64,000 bases of DNA from Cupriavidus basilensis (GTDB lineage: Bacteria; Pseudomonadota; Gammaproteobacteria; Burkholderiales; Burkholderiaceae). Below the pieces are notes generated by a model. The model searched no databases. It saw nothing but the letters and a program-made list of their open reading frames with translations, and had not been told where the DNA came from. Below are positions 34,007 to 45,268 of this stretch, one piece after another. The stretch spans positions 2,418,001 through 2,482,000 of the forward strand of contig NZ_CP062803.1 in the NCBI RefSeq assembly GCF_008801925.2, written 5' to 3'. A program made the translations under genes and the position numbers. The first letter of the stretch is position 1. Each line of letters opens with the position of its first letter.

Positions 34007-34771
34007 ATGAACGACTGTCCCCGATGCGGTCAACCAGGGCTTGCCGCTCCCCTTGGCAAGGTTACCCATGGCGCCCATGGCGTTGCTGCCCCAATACCAA
34101 CCGGGAAGCCGACCGGGAAGCCGCCGATCTTGCCGGCGATACTTCTGGCAGCCGCGCTGGCGCTGGCACTCGGCCACAGCCACGACGGCTGGGCGGCGCC
34201 CCAGGCCGAGCAACCCACGCTAAGCATCGAAGAGCGTCCGACAGTGCCGCCCCAGTTGTTTCCCCCGACTTACGATGAAGCGGTCACGGCGCTGATCCGA
34301 GCGTTTGACGTCGGCGCCATCCTTGCCGCTGGCCTGGACCAGGCCTTTGCCAGGCTGCCGGCGAAAATCGGGCCCATCCCCAAAGAGCGCTACACGCAAT
34401 GCGCCCGCGCGAAGCTCTCGCCCGAGGTGGTCGAAGCAGCGGTCCGGCCCGCGCTGGCACCGGAGATCCAGGATGCAGGGCTGGCGATGCAGCTGGCGCG
34501 CTTGCTGGGCTCCCCGGTCGGGCGCAAGACCAGGGAGGCGGCGCTGTCGGGCAAGGAGATCGGCGAGGCCGGCATTACGGGTGCCGACCGGCTCGAATTC
34601 AACCGCTTCATGGAAAACCCCGCACTAAAGGCCTTCCTTGAGCAGGGCGGGCTGCGCCGGGTCAAGGATGCCGTGACCCGTGCAATCAGGGTGGAAAGCA
34701 AATCGGCCTCGGACGCTTGCGTGCGTGAACTGATGCCCGTGTATCGCCTTACCAACGAGCGCTCGGCCTGA
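34007..34771 (+). CDS. Membrane-anchored or exported protein, DUF2059-like
   Basis: 254 residues from ATG 34007. N-terminus holds a single CPRCGQPG knuckle, then a hydrophobic segment (ILPAILLAAALALALGHS, about 43-60), then a mostly helical domain: YDEAVTALIRAFDVGAILAA / GLDQAFARLPAKIG, reminiscent of DUF2059. Cysteines also occur in TQCAR and SDACVREL. If the first 40 residues are cytosolic it is a membrane-anchored protein; a later start would make the hydrophobic stretch a signal peptide. Start uncertain because no close ribosome binding site is visible. Function unknown. Confidence 0.6.
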   Translation: MNDCPRCGQPGLAAPLGKVTHGAHGVAAPIPTGKPTGKPPILPAILLAAALALALGHSHDGWAAPQAEQPTLSIEERPTVPPQLFPPTYDEAVTALIRAFDVGAILAAGLDQAFARLPAKIGPIPKERYTQCARAKLSPEVVEAAVRPALAPEIQDAGLAMQLARLLGSPVGRKTREAALSGKEIGEAGITGADRLEFNRFMENPALKAFLEQGGLRRVKDAVTRAIRVESKSASDACVRELMPVYRLTNERSA

Positions 34772-34879
34772 TAGCCCACAGCGCCCGGCGCGCCGTGAAA
34801 TATCGTTACAGTTGCAATCCCCGGCAGCGCGACGGCGTAGCTAGAGTCAGCTTATTGCGACTGCAAGATGAGGATCGAC

Positions 34880-35248
34880 ATGCAGCAAGGTAACTTCTAC
34901 GCGCTGGGGCTTGGCGCATTTGTCCTGGCGCTCGCCCAGCCCGCACTGGCACGCGTCGATGTGGACCTGAACATCGGCGTGCCTGCGCCGGTGGTGGTGG
35001 CACCGGCCTACCCCGCGCCCGTGTATCAGGCGCCGCCCGCCTATCCCGCGCCCCCGCCGCCCGCGGCCTATCCCGCGCCGGCGCCGGTCTATGGGCCACC
35101 TCCCGGGTATGTCGGGTATGGGCCGCCGGTAGTGGTGGCCCCGGCGGTGGTGATCGGGTGGCACGGCGATCGCTACTGGGATGGACGCCGCTGGTGGGCG
35201 CGCCGCGACTGGTATGCCTACCATCACGCTTACCCGTACCGGCGCTAA
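34880..35248 (+). CDS. Small exported proline-rich protein
   Basis: 122 residues from ATG 34880, with GAGGA just upstream; ATG 34868 is an in-frame alternative. Signal peptide YALGLGAFVLALAQPALA, a repetitive middle rich in Pro, Ala, Tyr and Val (PAYPAPVYQAPPAYPAPP), and an aromatic basic tail GWHGDRYWDGRRWWARRDWY found in many small secreted betaproteobacterial proteins. Probably periplasmic or outer-surface. Its transcript ends at the hairpin at 35364. Confidence 0.75.
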   Translation: MQQGNFYALGLGAFVLALAQPALARVDVDLNIGVPAPVVVAPAYPAPVYQAPPAYPAPPPPAAYPAPAPVYGPPPGYVGYGPPVVVAPAVVIGWHGDRYWDGRRWWARRDWYAYHHAYPYRR

Positions 35249-35363
35249 CGATCGGATCTCCGGGATGCATGCGGCCTATGTGACGCATGTGATGCAGACG
35301 TGACCCGGGAGTGGCGCGGATGCAACGGCCCGGACCGCATTTTATTAACGTTGATTACAAAGA

Positions 35364-35392
35364 AAAACCGCCCCGGCAAAGGGGCGGTTTTT
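35364..35392. terminator. Bidirectional rho-independent terminator
   Basis: AAAACCGCCCC, loop GGCAAA, GGGGCGGTTTT, flanked by A and T runs on both sides, between the convergent exported protein gene and clpB. Confidence 0.9.
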
Positions 35393-35436
35393 CGTTCTGG
35401 CGTACTGCCGTGGCAATGCCGTGGTAGTGCCGTGCC

Positions 35437-38025
<2,589 letters not shown>

Positions 38026-38130
38026 ATAGGAGCCCTCTTTTTCGGATGAGTGTCCCGATGCGGAAGGCGGGGCGCTTGCGCCTCGGCCTGCCGATCCCGC
38101 CACGCGGGCCGGACACTGGTGTCTGATCGA

Positions 38131-38159
38131 AAGATAAGGCTTTGCGCGTGCATTTCAAG
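38131..38159 (-). promoter_or_regulatory. Sigma-32 heat-shock promoter of clpB
   Basis: On the minus strand: -35 CTTGAAA (38159-38153), 13-base spacer, -10 CCTTATCTT (38139-38131). The -35 is a perfect sigma-32 match and the spacing is within the normal range. Directed at clpB. Confidence 0.75.
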
Positions 38160-38223
38160 GCCTGACTGCACGGCCCTTGATGTGGCGCAGGAAATACGTT
38201 GCGCCTTGGCCTGCCGCGCGGCT

Positions 38224-39153
38224 TCAGGCAGCCGCCAGCGACCGCTTGTCCTCCAGGTTGCGCACCAGCACCAGTGCCTCCCCGGCCAGCACCACGCGGC
38301 CATCGTCGCCGGTGACCACCGTGGCCAGGTTGACCAGGTCCTTGTCGCCGCGCAGGCGCACGATGCGCACCGATGCGCTCAGCAGCTCGCCCAGCCGCGC
38401 CGGCGAGCGCAACCGCAGCGACTGCTTCATCCAGCCGGTGCCGCGGCCGGGCAAGCGGGTGCCCAGCAGATCCGAGAACATGCCGGCCAGCAACGGCAGC
38501 GGCACGATGGTGCCCTCGAAGCCACGGCTGTGGGCGAACACCGGGTCGGTATAGAAGGCATTGCCATCGTCGGTCAACGCCACGTATTCATCGATATCGC
38601 CCGCGCTGAAGCTGCGTACTGCCGAAGCCTCCTGGCCCACGCTGAGGTGATAGAGCGTACGGTCGCCGGCAGGCTGCCCCACAAGGTGCGCGGCGGACTG
38701 CGCAACTTCGTCGGCATCCTGGCGCTGGGCCTCGGCCAGCGATTCCGCGCTGGCGTCGACCAGCAGCACCGCGTCGCCATGTGCCGTAATCTGCTCGTCG
38801 GTGACAGGCGTGCGGTTGCGGCCACGCTGCACGCAGCGCACCGACGTGTCCAGCGCGATCCGGTCCCGCCCGGGCGTTTCGTTCAACACCAGCACGGCGG
38901 CCACACCGTCGCCGACAAAGGTGGGACGCGGGAACATCAGCGTTTGCGCGATGGGCAGCACCGGCCGGGGGTTGCTGCGCTGCATCTGCGCGCACAGCAG
39001 CGAGAACAGGAACATGCCATGCGCGACCGTGGCGCCAAAATGCGTCGTGCGGGCGAACGCGGGATCGCAGTGGATGGGGTTGTCATCGCGCGAGAGCGAG
39101 GCGAAGCGGTCGAAATCTTCTTGCGTCAGAACGCGTGGGCGGGATGCCTTCAT
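38224..39153 (-). CDS. MaoC-like (R)-hydratase / hot-dog dehydratase family protein
   Basis: 309 residues with two hot-dog halves. First half: QEDFDRFASLSRDDNPIHCD and HFGATVAHGMFLFSLL with the Asp/His pair of MaoC-type hydratases. Second half: SAGDIDEYVALTDDGNAFYT and GFEGTIVPLPLLAGMFSDLL, where the His is replaced. Such proteins hydrate enoyl-CoA to (R)-3-hydroxyacyl-CoA, feeding or draining polyhydroxyalkanoate. ATG 39153 overlaps the stop of the upstream oligomer hydrolase gene (TGATG), so translation is coupled. The longer open frame to 39873 is antisense-type noise. Confidence 0.85.
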   Translation of the reverse strand: MKASRPRVLTQEDFDRFASLSRDDNPIHCDPAFARTTHFGATVAHGMFLFSLLCAQMQRSNPRPVLPIAQTLMFPRPTFVGDGVAAVLVLNETPGRDRIALDTSVRCVQRGRNRTPVTDEQITAHGDAVLLVDASAESLAEAQRQDADEVAQSAAHLVGQPAGDRTLYHLSVGQEASAVRSFSAGDIDEYVALTDDGNAFYTDPVFAHSRGFEGTIVPLPLLAGMFSDLLGTRLPGRGTGWMKQSLRLRSPARLGELLSASVRIVRLRGDKDLVNLATVVTGDDGRVVLAGEALVLVRNLEDKRSLAAA

Positions 39154-41318
39154 CAGTTGGGTACCTCGACGGTGCTGCCGTTGACCGTGATCCGGTCCGC
39201 ATTGGCGGGCGTTGCGGCAAACGGCGGCAGATTGGTGGGCAAGATGGCGGGTGCAGGCGACGCGGTACCGCCGCGCGCGACCGTGCGCACCACCTGCGAG
39301 GGTGGCAGCGCGCGGCCGTTGGCGAGGTTGTCGTAGACCGCGTCGAGCGCCCGGTTCAGGTAGACGTGGAGCGGGATGAAGCGGTTGTCGTAGCCCGCTA
39401 CCGCGCCGATGAAACTGTCGAAATGCTGGCCATTGGTGACTTCCATATAGGACAGCTTGCTGGCGCTGCCCTCCTGGAGCCGGTTGTAGCCGAGATACGG
39501 CCGCGACGTATGGTTGACCGGCAGCAGCGCATCGCTGCGGCCATGCACGATGATGGCCGGCTTGCCGTGCAGGTTGCCCGAGCGCAGCGTCTGGGCCAGG
39601 CCCGCTTGCAGCGCCTGGGCCTGCGCGCCGGTGCCGGTGAGCAGCCCGCGCAGGCAGCGCGCGCCGTCGAGGTTGGCGTCGGCCACATTGTTGCTCGGCG
39701 ACTGGGAATAGATGTCGCGCAGCGGGCCGCCGGGATTGTTGTCGTTGATCAGCTGCACGCCGGCCGCCGGCGGCACGCCATTGCCAGTCGCGTACAGCAC
39801 ATTGAGCGTTGCCGGCGCAATCGCCGCCGGCGTCTGGACTGCCGTGCCGGTCGCGGCAAAGCTGAAGCCGCACAAGCGATCCGCCACGCCGGCCCGCGCG
39901 AGCGCGTTGGCAAAGGTCACCGAGACCGCATTGGCCACCTCGAACAGGGCCAGCGACGGATGGAGCGCATCGGACTCGGATTCCCAGCCAAAGGCGTGCA
40001 GCGCCTGCAGCGCGCTGGCGGCCTGGCTGGCGGCATCCGGCCCGGTCACCAGGCCCGCGTTGGCCAGCGACTGGCAGCGGTTGAGCGCCGGCTGCGCCAG
40101 TCCGACGGTGGGCAGCGCGTACAGCGCCACACCCGGCGCATTCACCAGCGCGGTCGCCTGCGAGGTGCAGAGCTGCAGCAGGTTGGCCGTGGTGGTGTAG
40201 TCATACAGCGGGCGCCCGGACAGGCTGACCGGCACGCCGCCACGGGTGACGGTGACGCCTGTGTTGCTGGGCAGGTTGAGGTTCGGCTCGCCCACCGCCA
40301 CGCCGTCGATCAGGCCCTGGGTGTCCTGCTCCGCCGCGGCAATCGCCGCGCCGCCACCGTTGGACACGCTGGACGCGATCACCACGATCTTGTCCGGGCC
40401 CAGGCTGCGCTGGCGCGTGCCATCCGTGGCCACGTTGCCAAAGCGGTCGTTGATGGCCCAGATGGCGAAACTGGCGGCCTGCAGCGTGAACGTGCCCCAG
40501 TCCTTCTCGGGGTTGCGCTGCGAGTGCGCGTGCTTGAACGCCAGCCGGTGCGGCGCCAGCGCATTGAACGCGGCCAGGCTGGTGTTGGGGAACGGGGCGG
40601 CAAACTGCGCGTTGGCGCCGGCCGCGGCGCGGCTGGCGCGGGTGCCGTCGATCAGCGCAACGGTGTCGGTGTCCAGGTCATGCGGCGCGGCGCCGGTGCC
40701 TTTGTCCGTGTAGGCGACGGCGCAGCCGCGCTTGAGTGCCCACTCGCCGGTGGAGATCGCGCCATAGACGCCGCGCGAGCCGGACGACGTGGCGGTGATC
40801 AGGCACGGCTTGGCCACATTGAAGCTGTCGGGAATCTGCACCAGCATGGTTACGTTCTGCTGGCCGCTGCCATCGTCGGAGAAAGCCAGGTACTCGCGCC
40901 CGGCGACCTTGCCCTGCCCCGTCGTGATGTTGCCTTGCGCGTCCACGTTGGGGCCGTACAGCGAGCCATAGCCACCGCCCGCCGTGGTGTCCACCAGCGC
41001 GCGGTAGTTGGTGTAGATGGCGTAGCGGCGCAGCTCGGCCGCGGTGGGCGCGGACGGATTCAGCGGCAACGGCGCGGTGGCCGAGCCCAGGCCGTCCTTG
41101 CCGAGGCCCGCGGTGAGCAGGTCGTCCGTGTTGCCGTCGTAGGTCTTGATCGTGACCGTGCCGATATTGGCCGGCTTGGTATTGGGATTGGTATTGCCAC
41201 TGCTGGTGCTGTTATCGCCCGAGCCGCACGCCGCCAGCAATAAGCCCCCCGCCCCCGCCAGCGCCAGGCGCGCGCCGTATCTGGTCAAATCGCTACGCCC
41301 TGCAAGTCCGCGCAACAT
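39153..41318 (-). CDS. phaY: D-(-)-3-hydroxybutyrate oligomer hydrolase
   Basis: 721 residues, in line with the roughly 78-kDa 3HB-oligomer hydrolases of Ralstonia. N-terminus is lipoprotein-like: ALAGAGGLLLAACGSGDN gives a lipobox LLAAC. Catalytic serine in SSVSNGGGAAIAAAEQD, aspartate in HGRSDALLPVNHTSR and histidine in TNGQHFDSFIG. Splits 3HB oligomers and dimers released from PHB. ATG 41318 has a GGGGG run upstream. The lipobox suggests envelope location, while the characterised family member was reported in the cytosol; that conflict is unresolved. Followed by coupled MaoC gene. Confidence 0.9.
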   Translation of the reverse strand: MLRGLAGRSDLTRYGARLALAGAGGLLLAACGSGDNSTSSGNTNPNTKPANIGTVTIKTYDGNTDDLLTAGLGKDGLGSATAPLPLNPSAPTAAELRRYAIYTNYRALVDTTAGGGYGSLYGPNVDAQGNITTGQGKVAGREYLAFSDDGSGQQNVTMLVQIPDSFNVAKPCLITATSSGSRGVYGAISTGEWALKRGCAVAYTDKGTGAAPHDLDTDTVALIDGTRASRAAAGANAQFAAPFPNTSLAAFNALAPHRLAFKHAHSQRNPEKDWGTFTLQAASFAIWAINDRFGNVATDGTRQRSLGPDKIVVIASSVSNGGGAAIAAAEQDTQGLIDGVAVGEPNLNLPSNTGVTVTRGGVPVSLSGRPLYDYTTTANLLQLCTSQATALVNAPGVALYALPTVGLAQPALNRCQSLANAGLVTGPDAASQAASALQALHAFGWESESDALHPSLALFEVANAVSVTFANALARAGVADRLCGFSFAATGTAVQTPAAIAPATLNVLYATGNGVPPAAGVQLINDNNPGGPLRDIYSQSPSNNVADANLDGARCLRGLLTGTGAQAQALQAGLAQTLRSGNLHGKPAIIVHGRSDALLPVNHTSRPYLGYNRLQEGSASKLSYMEVTNGQHFDSFIGAVAGYDNRFIPLHVYLNRALDAVYDNLANGRALPPSQVVRTVARGGTASPAPAILPTNLPPFAATPANADRITVNGSTVEVPN

Positions 41319-41439
41319 GTTGTGCCCCCTTATTGCATGCCGGACCGGCATGCTGGATCGATCGGAACGCAATACAGAAACGACAGAAACGAGATTTTCA
41401 CGAGACAGCCACCGCATGACTTCACACTGCGCGCCGCCA

Positions 41440-42987
41440 TCACTGCGGCTGGAAGCGCGCCCTCAGCTTGTGCTTTTCCACCTTGCCCGACGGCGTGCGC
41501 GGCAGCGCCTCGATCATCCGCACGTGGCGCGGCACCTTGTAGCCTGCCAGCGCGGCGCGGCAATGCGCGAGCACGCCTTCGGCATCGAGCGCCATGCCGG
41601 GCTTTGCCACCACCAGCGCCATGCCGACCTCGCCCCAGCGCGCATCGGGCACGCCGATGACGGCGGCCTCGGATACGGCAGCAAGCTGAAACAGCACATT
41701 CTCCACTTCGGCCGGGTAGACGTTCTCACCGCCGGAGATAAACATGTCCTTGGCGCGGTCGACGATGTAGTAGTCGCCCTCCTCGTCCATGTAGGCGATA
41801 TCGCCGGAATACAGCCAGCCGCCACGGATGGCGGCGTCGGTGGCCTGCGGCAGGTTCCAGTAGCCGGGCGTGACACCCGGCCCCTTGATCAGCAACTCGC
41901 CACGCTCGCCCGGCGCCACGTCGCGGCCCTGCGGATCCACCACCCGCGTCAGCATGGAGCCGACCGGCTTGCCGATGGTGCCGATCTTGCGCCGCGCCGT
42001 GGCTTCGTCGCACACGAATACGGTTGGCCCGGTCTCGGTCATGCCAAAGCCGAAGCAGATCGTCACGCCCTTGGCCAGGTAGGCCTCCAGCAGCGGCCGC
42101 GGCACCGCGGAGCCGCCCGCGGACATATTGCGCACACAGGAAAAATCTGCCGCCGCGAAGCCGGCATGCTGGCTCAGGAACAGATAGACCGCGGGCACCG
42201 CGAAAAACATGGTGATGCCCTCCCCGGCGCTGGCATCGAGCTTGCGCAGCGTCACCTCGGCGTCGAACTGCCGCATGATGTGCACGGTGCCGCCGGCATG
42301 CAGCACGGGGTTGGCGTACAGGTTCAGCCCGCCGGTATGGAAGAACGGCAGCACGTTCAGGAACACGTCGTCACGCGTGATCTTGTTGGCCAGCATGGCA
42401 TTGACGGCGTTGAAGAACACCATGCCATAGGTCTGGATCACGCCCTTGGGCCGTCCCGTGGTGCCCGAGGTGTAAAGCAGGTGCCAGACCTCGTGCTCGT
42501 CGCGGCACGGCATCTCGATGACGCGCCCGGAACTACCTGCCAGCATCGCTTCGTACTCGGTCCAGCCGCCCGGCACGTCCGCGCTCTCGTCGTCGGCCAG
42601 GTGTAAAACCGCGCGCAGCGGCAAGGCATCGGCAAGCGCGGCGGCGGTGGCAAGAAAGCCATCACCGGCCACCAGCACGTCGGGCGAGCAGTCGCGCAGG
42701 ATCGGCAGCAGCTCCGCGGCCGGCAGCCGCCAGTTCAGGCAGACCATCACCATGCCGGCCTTGGCGCAGCCATAGAGCATCTCGAAATAGTCCGAGCTGT
42801 TGTGGGCCAGCACGGCCACGCGGGCCCCGGGCGCCAGCCCCAAGCGCTCGCCCAGGTATTCGGCGAAGCGGCTGGCGCGCTCGTCGAACTGCCGATAGGT
42901 CACCGTGCGGCCGCTCTCCACGTCAACCAGGGCGACTTTGTCCGGCGTATGCAGGGCGTTCTTGTGCAGCCAGTCGACTACGTACAT
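41440..42987 (-). CDS. AMP-dependent acyl-CoA synthetase
   Basis: 515 residues, ANL superfamily. ATP-binding LLYTSGTTGRPKGVIQTYG (about 174-192), acyl-pocket FFAVPAVYLFLSQHAGF, hinge YSGDIAYMDEEGDYYIVDRA, GGENVYPAEVENVL and the catalytic lysine in RTPSGKVEKHK near the C-terminus. Activates an organic acid to its CoA thioester. It closes the TetR-ECH-Liv transporter operon, 62 bases downstream of livM, so it most likely activates the imported acid. Medium-chain, branched or aromatic acids are all possible. Confidence 0.93.
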   Translation of the reverse strand: MYVVDWLHKNALHTPDKVALVDVESGRTVTYRQFDERASRFAEYLGERLGLAPGARVAVLAHNSSDYFEMLYGCAKAGMVMVCLNWRLPAAELLPILRDCSPDVLVAGDGFLATAAALADALPLRAVLHLADDESADVPGGWTEYEAMLAGSSGRVIEMPCRDEHEVWHLLYTSGTTGRPKGVIQTYGMVFFNAVNAMLANKITRDDVFLNVLPFFHTGGLNLYANPVLHAGGTVHIMRQFDAEVTLRKLDASAGEGITMFFAVPAVYLFLSQHAGFAAADFSCVRNMSAGGSAVPRPLLEAYLAKGVTICFGFGMTETGPTVFVCDEATARRKIGTIGKPVGSMLTRVVDPQGRDVAPGERGELLIKGPGVTPGYWNLPQATDAAIRGGWLYSGDIAYMDEEGDYYIVDRAKDMFISGGENVYPAEVENVLFQLAAVSEAAVIGVPDARWGEVGMALVVAKPGMALDAEGVLAHCRAALAGYKVPRHVRMIEALPRTPSGKVEKHKLRARFQPQ

Positions 42988-43049
42988 GGTCCGGGATCTC
43001 CGCTTGTGGATGTTCTTGTTATCTTGCTAGCCTTTTATTGCATGCAGAT

Positions 43050-44126
43050 CTACGACGCCACCTCGTGCTCGGCGCGATCGCCGCGCAGCCGCCCGACAAT
43101 GCCTTGCGGGAAGTAATACACGCTGAGGATAAACAACAAGCCGAGCCACAGCAGCCAGCGGTCCGGATGCAGCAGCCCCGACAGCAGCGGGATCGCCGCG
43201 GTGGCATCGCTCGCCAGCTTCATCACGTCCTGCAGGTAGGTCTGCGCCACCAGGAACAGCGTGGTGCCGATCAGCGCGCCATACAGCGTGCCCATGCCAC
43301 CGATCACCACGATCAGCAGGATGTCGACCATGATCTCGAAGGACAACGAGGTGTCCGGGCCGTTGTAGCGCAGCCAGAGCGCCATCAGCACACCAGCGAG
43401 CGTGGCAAACCCGGCCGACAGCACGGTGGACACGGTACGGTACACCACGGTGCGGTAGCCGATGGCCTCGGCCCGGAAATCGTTCTCGCGGATCGCCTGC
43501 AGCACCCGGCCGAATGGCGAGTTCACCACACGCAGCAGCAACAGGAACAACACCAGCGCGCTGGCAAACACGAAGTAATAGGAAAACAGCTTGCCGTTGA
43601 GCGGCACGCCAAGCCACTCGGCGTCGCCCAGCGAAAAGCCCGGCGTGAACACCTCCGGCACCTTGAAGCTGATGCCATCCTCGCCGCCGGTCCACTCGGA
43701 GAGCTGCGACACCAGCGTGGCAAAGGCGGTGGCCACCGCCAGCGTGATCATGGCAAAGAAGATCGCCCTGACCCGCAGCGAGAACAGCCCGATCAGGAAG
43801 GCCAGCAGCATCGACACCAGCAGCGCGCCCGACGTGCCGAGCGCCAGCGCGCCCCACCCCGGCTCCAGCCGCGACATGGCGATCGCCACGCCATAGCCGC
43901 CAATGCCGAAAAACATGGTGTGGGCAAAGGAGACGATGCCGGTATAGCCGAGCAACAGGTCGTAGCTGGCCACCAGCACCACGAAGATGCAGATCTTGGC
44001 CGCCATATTGAGCGCGCGCGCACCGGGAAACAGGAAAGGCGCGCACGCCAGCGCCAGCAGCATGGCCACCAGGATCACGGTCAGCACGCGGCTTCGTGGC
44101 AGGTCGCCGGAAAGCAGTCGGGTCAT
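43050..44126 (-). CDS. livM: Branched-chain-type ABC transporter permease (LivM)
   Basis: 358 residues, about ten hydrophobic segments. Conserved GYTGIVSFAHTMFFGIGGYG, INSPFGRVLQAIRENDFRAE-type loop (VNSPFGRVLQAIRENDFRAE) contacting the ATPase, and VIGGMGTLYGALIGTTLF. Forms the translocation pore with LivH. ATG 44126; frames open further upstream overlap livH and are not real. 17 bases after livH. Confidence 0.95.
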   Translation of the reverse strand: MTRLLSGDLPRSRVLTVILVAMLLALACAPFLFPGARALNMAAKICIFVVLVASYDLLLGYTGIVSFAHTMFFGIGGYGVAIAMSRLEPGWGALALGTSGALLVSMLLAFLIGLFSLRVRAIFFAMITLAVATAFATLVSQLSEWTGGEDGISFKVPEVFTPGFSLGDAEWLGVPLNGKLFSYYFVFASALVLFLLLLRVVNSPFGRVLQAIRENDFRAEAIGYRTVVYRTVSTVLSAGFATLAGVLMALWLRYNGPDTSLSFEIMVDILLIVVIGGMGTLYGALIGTTLFLVAQTYLQDVMKLASDATAAIPLLSGLLHPDRWLLWLGLLFILSVYYFPQGIVGRLRGDRAEHEVAS

Positions 44127-44143
44127 GGTTTTTTCCTGGGCGC

Positions 44144-45175
44144 TCAGCGCTTGGCTACTGGGTAAAGGCCCTGCGGACGCCACAGCAGGATCATCACCAT
44201 CAGCAGGATGTTCGAGAACAGCGCCACCTTGGGAAACAGGAAGCCGGTGTAGTTGGCCATCAGGCCCACCAGCAAGGCGCCGACAAAGCAGCCGGTGGTG
44301 GAGCCGAGACCGCCGATGATGATCACGATAAAGATCAGCACATTGACCTGGGCACCAATGGACGCCGTGATGTTCTGCTGATACAGCCCCCACAACACGC
44401 CGCCCATGCCGGCCAGCCCCGCCCCCACCACGAACACGCCGATGAACAAGAGCCGGATGCGGTAGCCGAGCGACTCCACCATCTCGCGGTTCTCCACGCC
44501 GGCCCGGATCAGCAGGCCGATGCGCGTGCGATTGAGCACCAGCACCATGGAGATAAAGATCACCAGCCCGAGCACCACGGCGATGAGCCGGTACTTCTCG
44601 ATGGCCGCGTCGCCCAGCAGCACCGCGCCGCGGAAGGTGGTGGGCACCTGCAGCGCGATGGTCTCGGCACCCCAGATCGCCTTGATCAATTGCTCGGCCA
44701 CGATCATGCCGCCCATGGTGATCAGGATCTGCTTGAGGTGCTGGCCGTAGACCGGGCGCACCACGATGCGCTCGAACAGGAAGCCAATGACGCCCGCCGC
44801 CGCCATCGCCGCCAGGATGGCCAGGCCAAACACCGCCAGGTTGAGCCACAGACTGTCTGCCTCTACCCAGGCGCCCAGCGGCAGCAGCACGGATGCCGCC
44901 ACGTAGGCTCCCAACGCGATAAACGCGCCGTGCCCGAAGTTGAGCACGTCCATCAGCCCGAACACCAGCGTCAGGCCCGACGACACCACGAACACGATCA
45001 TGCCCATGGCAAGGCCGGCGATGGTCAGCGTCAGCCAGGTCGAACCGCTGCCGATCAAGGGATAGGCCAGCAGCATCAGCAGCGGCGCCAGCGCCAGCGG
45101 GGTCCAGTCGAGCCGGACCTTGGGCAGATCGGCCGGTGTCGCCGGGGTGGTGGGTAAGGAGCTTGTACTCGCCAT
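44144..45175 (-). CDS. livH: Branched-chain-type ABC transporter permease (LivH)
   Basis: 343 residues with an unusual N-terminal polar leader (MASTSSLPTTPATPADLPKV) before the first membrane segment ALAPLLMLLAYPLI. Typical FGLMDVLNFGHGAFIALGAY and RIGLLIRAGVENREMVESLG EAA-like loop, and IIIGGLGSTTGCFVGALLVG. Pairs with LivM. Separated from livF by 93 bases of short repeats. Confidence 0.95.
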   Translation of the reverse strand: MASTSSLPTTPATPADLPKVRLDWTPLALAPLLMLLAYPLIGSGSTWLTLTIAGLAMGMIVFVVSSGLTLVFGLMDVLNFGHGAFIALGAYVAASVLLPLGAWVEADSLWLNLAVFGLAILAAMAAAGVIGFLFERIVVRPVYGQHLKQILITMGGMIVAEQLIKAIWGAETIALQVPTTFRGAVLLGDAAIEKYRLIAVVLGLVIFISMVLVLNRTRIGLLIRAGVENREMVESLGYRIRLLFIGVFVVGAGLAGMGGVLWGLYQQNITASIGAQVNVLIFIVIIIGGLGSTTGCFVGALLVGLMANYTGFLFPKVALFSNILLMVMILLWRPQGLYPVAKR

Positions 45176-45268
45176 TGTCTCGGTCCTGACGATATCTTGT
45201 TATGTGTCTTGTTGTGTGTCTTGTCTTGCTGGCCGCTGTCGATGCGCGCTGATGTGCGCTGATGCGCG
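45176..45268. repeat. Short imperfect tandem repeats between livF and livH
   Basis: GATGCGCGCT / GATGTGCGCT / GATGCGCG (45241-45268) is a 10-base unit nearly three times, and TGTGTCTTGT recurs just before (45203-45232). The last copy touches the livF stop. Confidence 0.6.

Noticed and set aside
39135..41243. 702-residue frame antisense to phaY
   Set aside because: Antisense shadow with repetitive Arg/Gly/His/Gln composition; phaY has catalytic motifs and a clear start.
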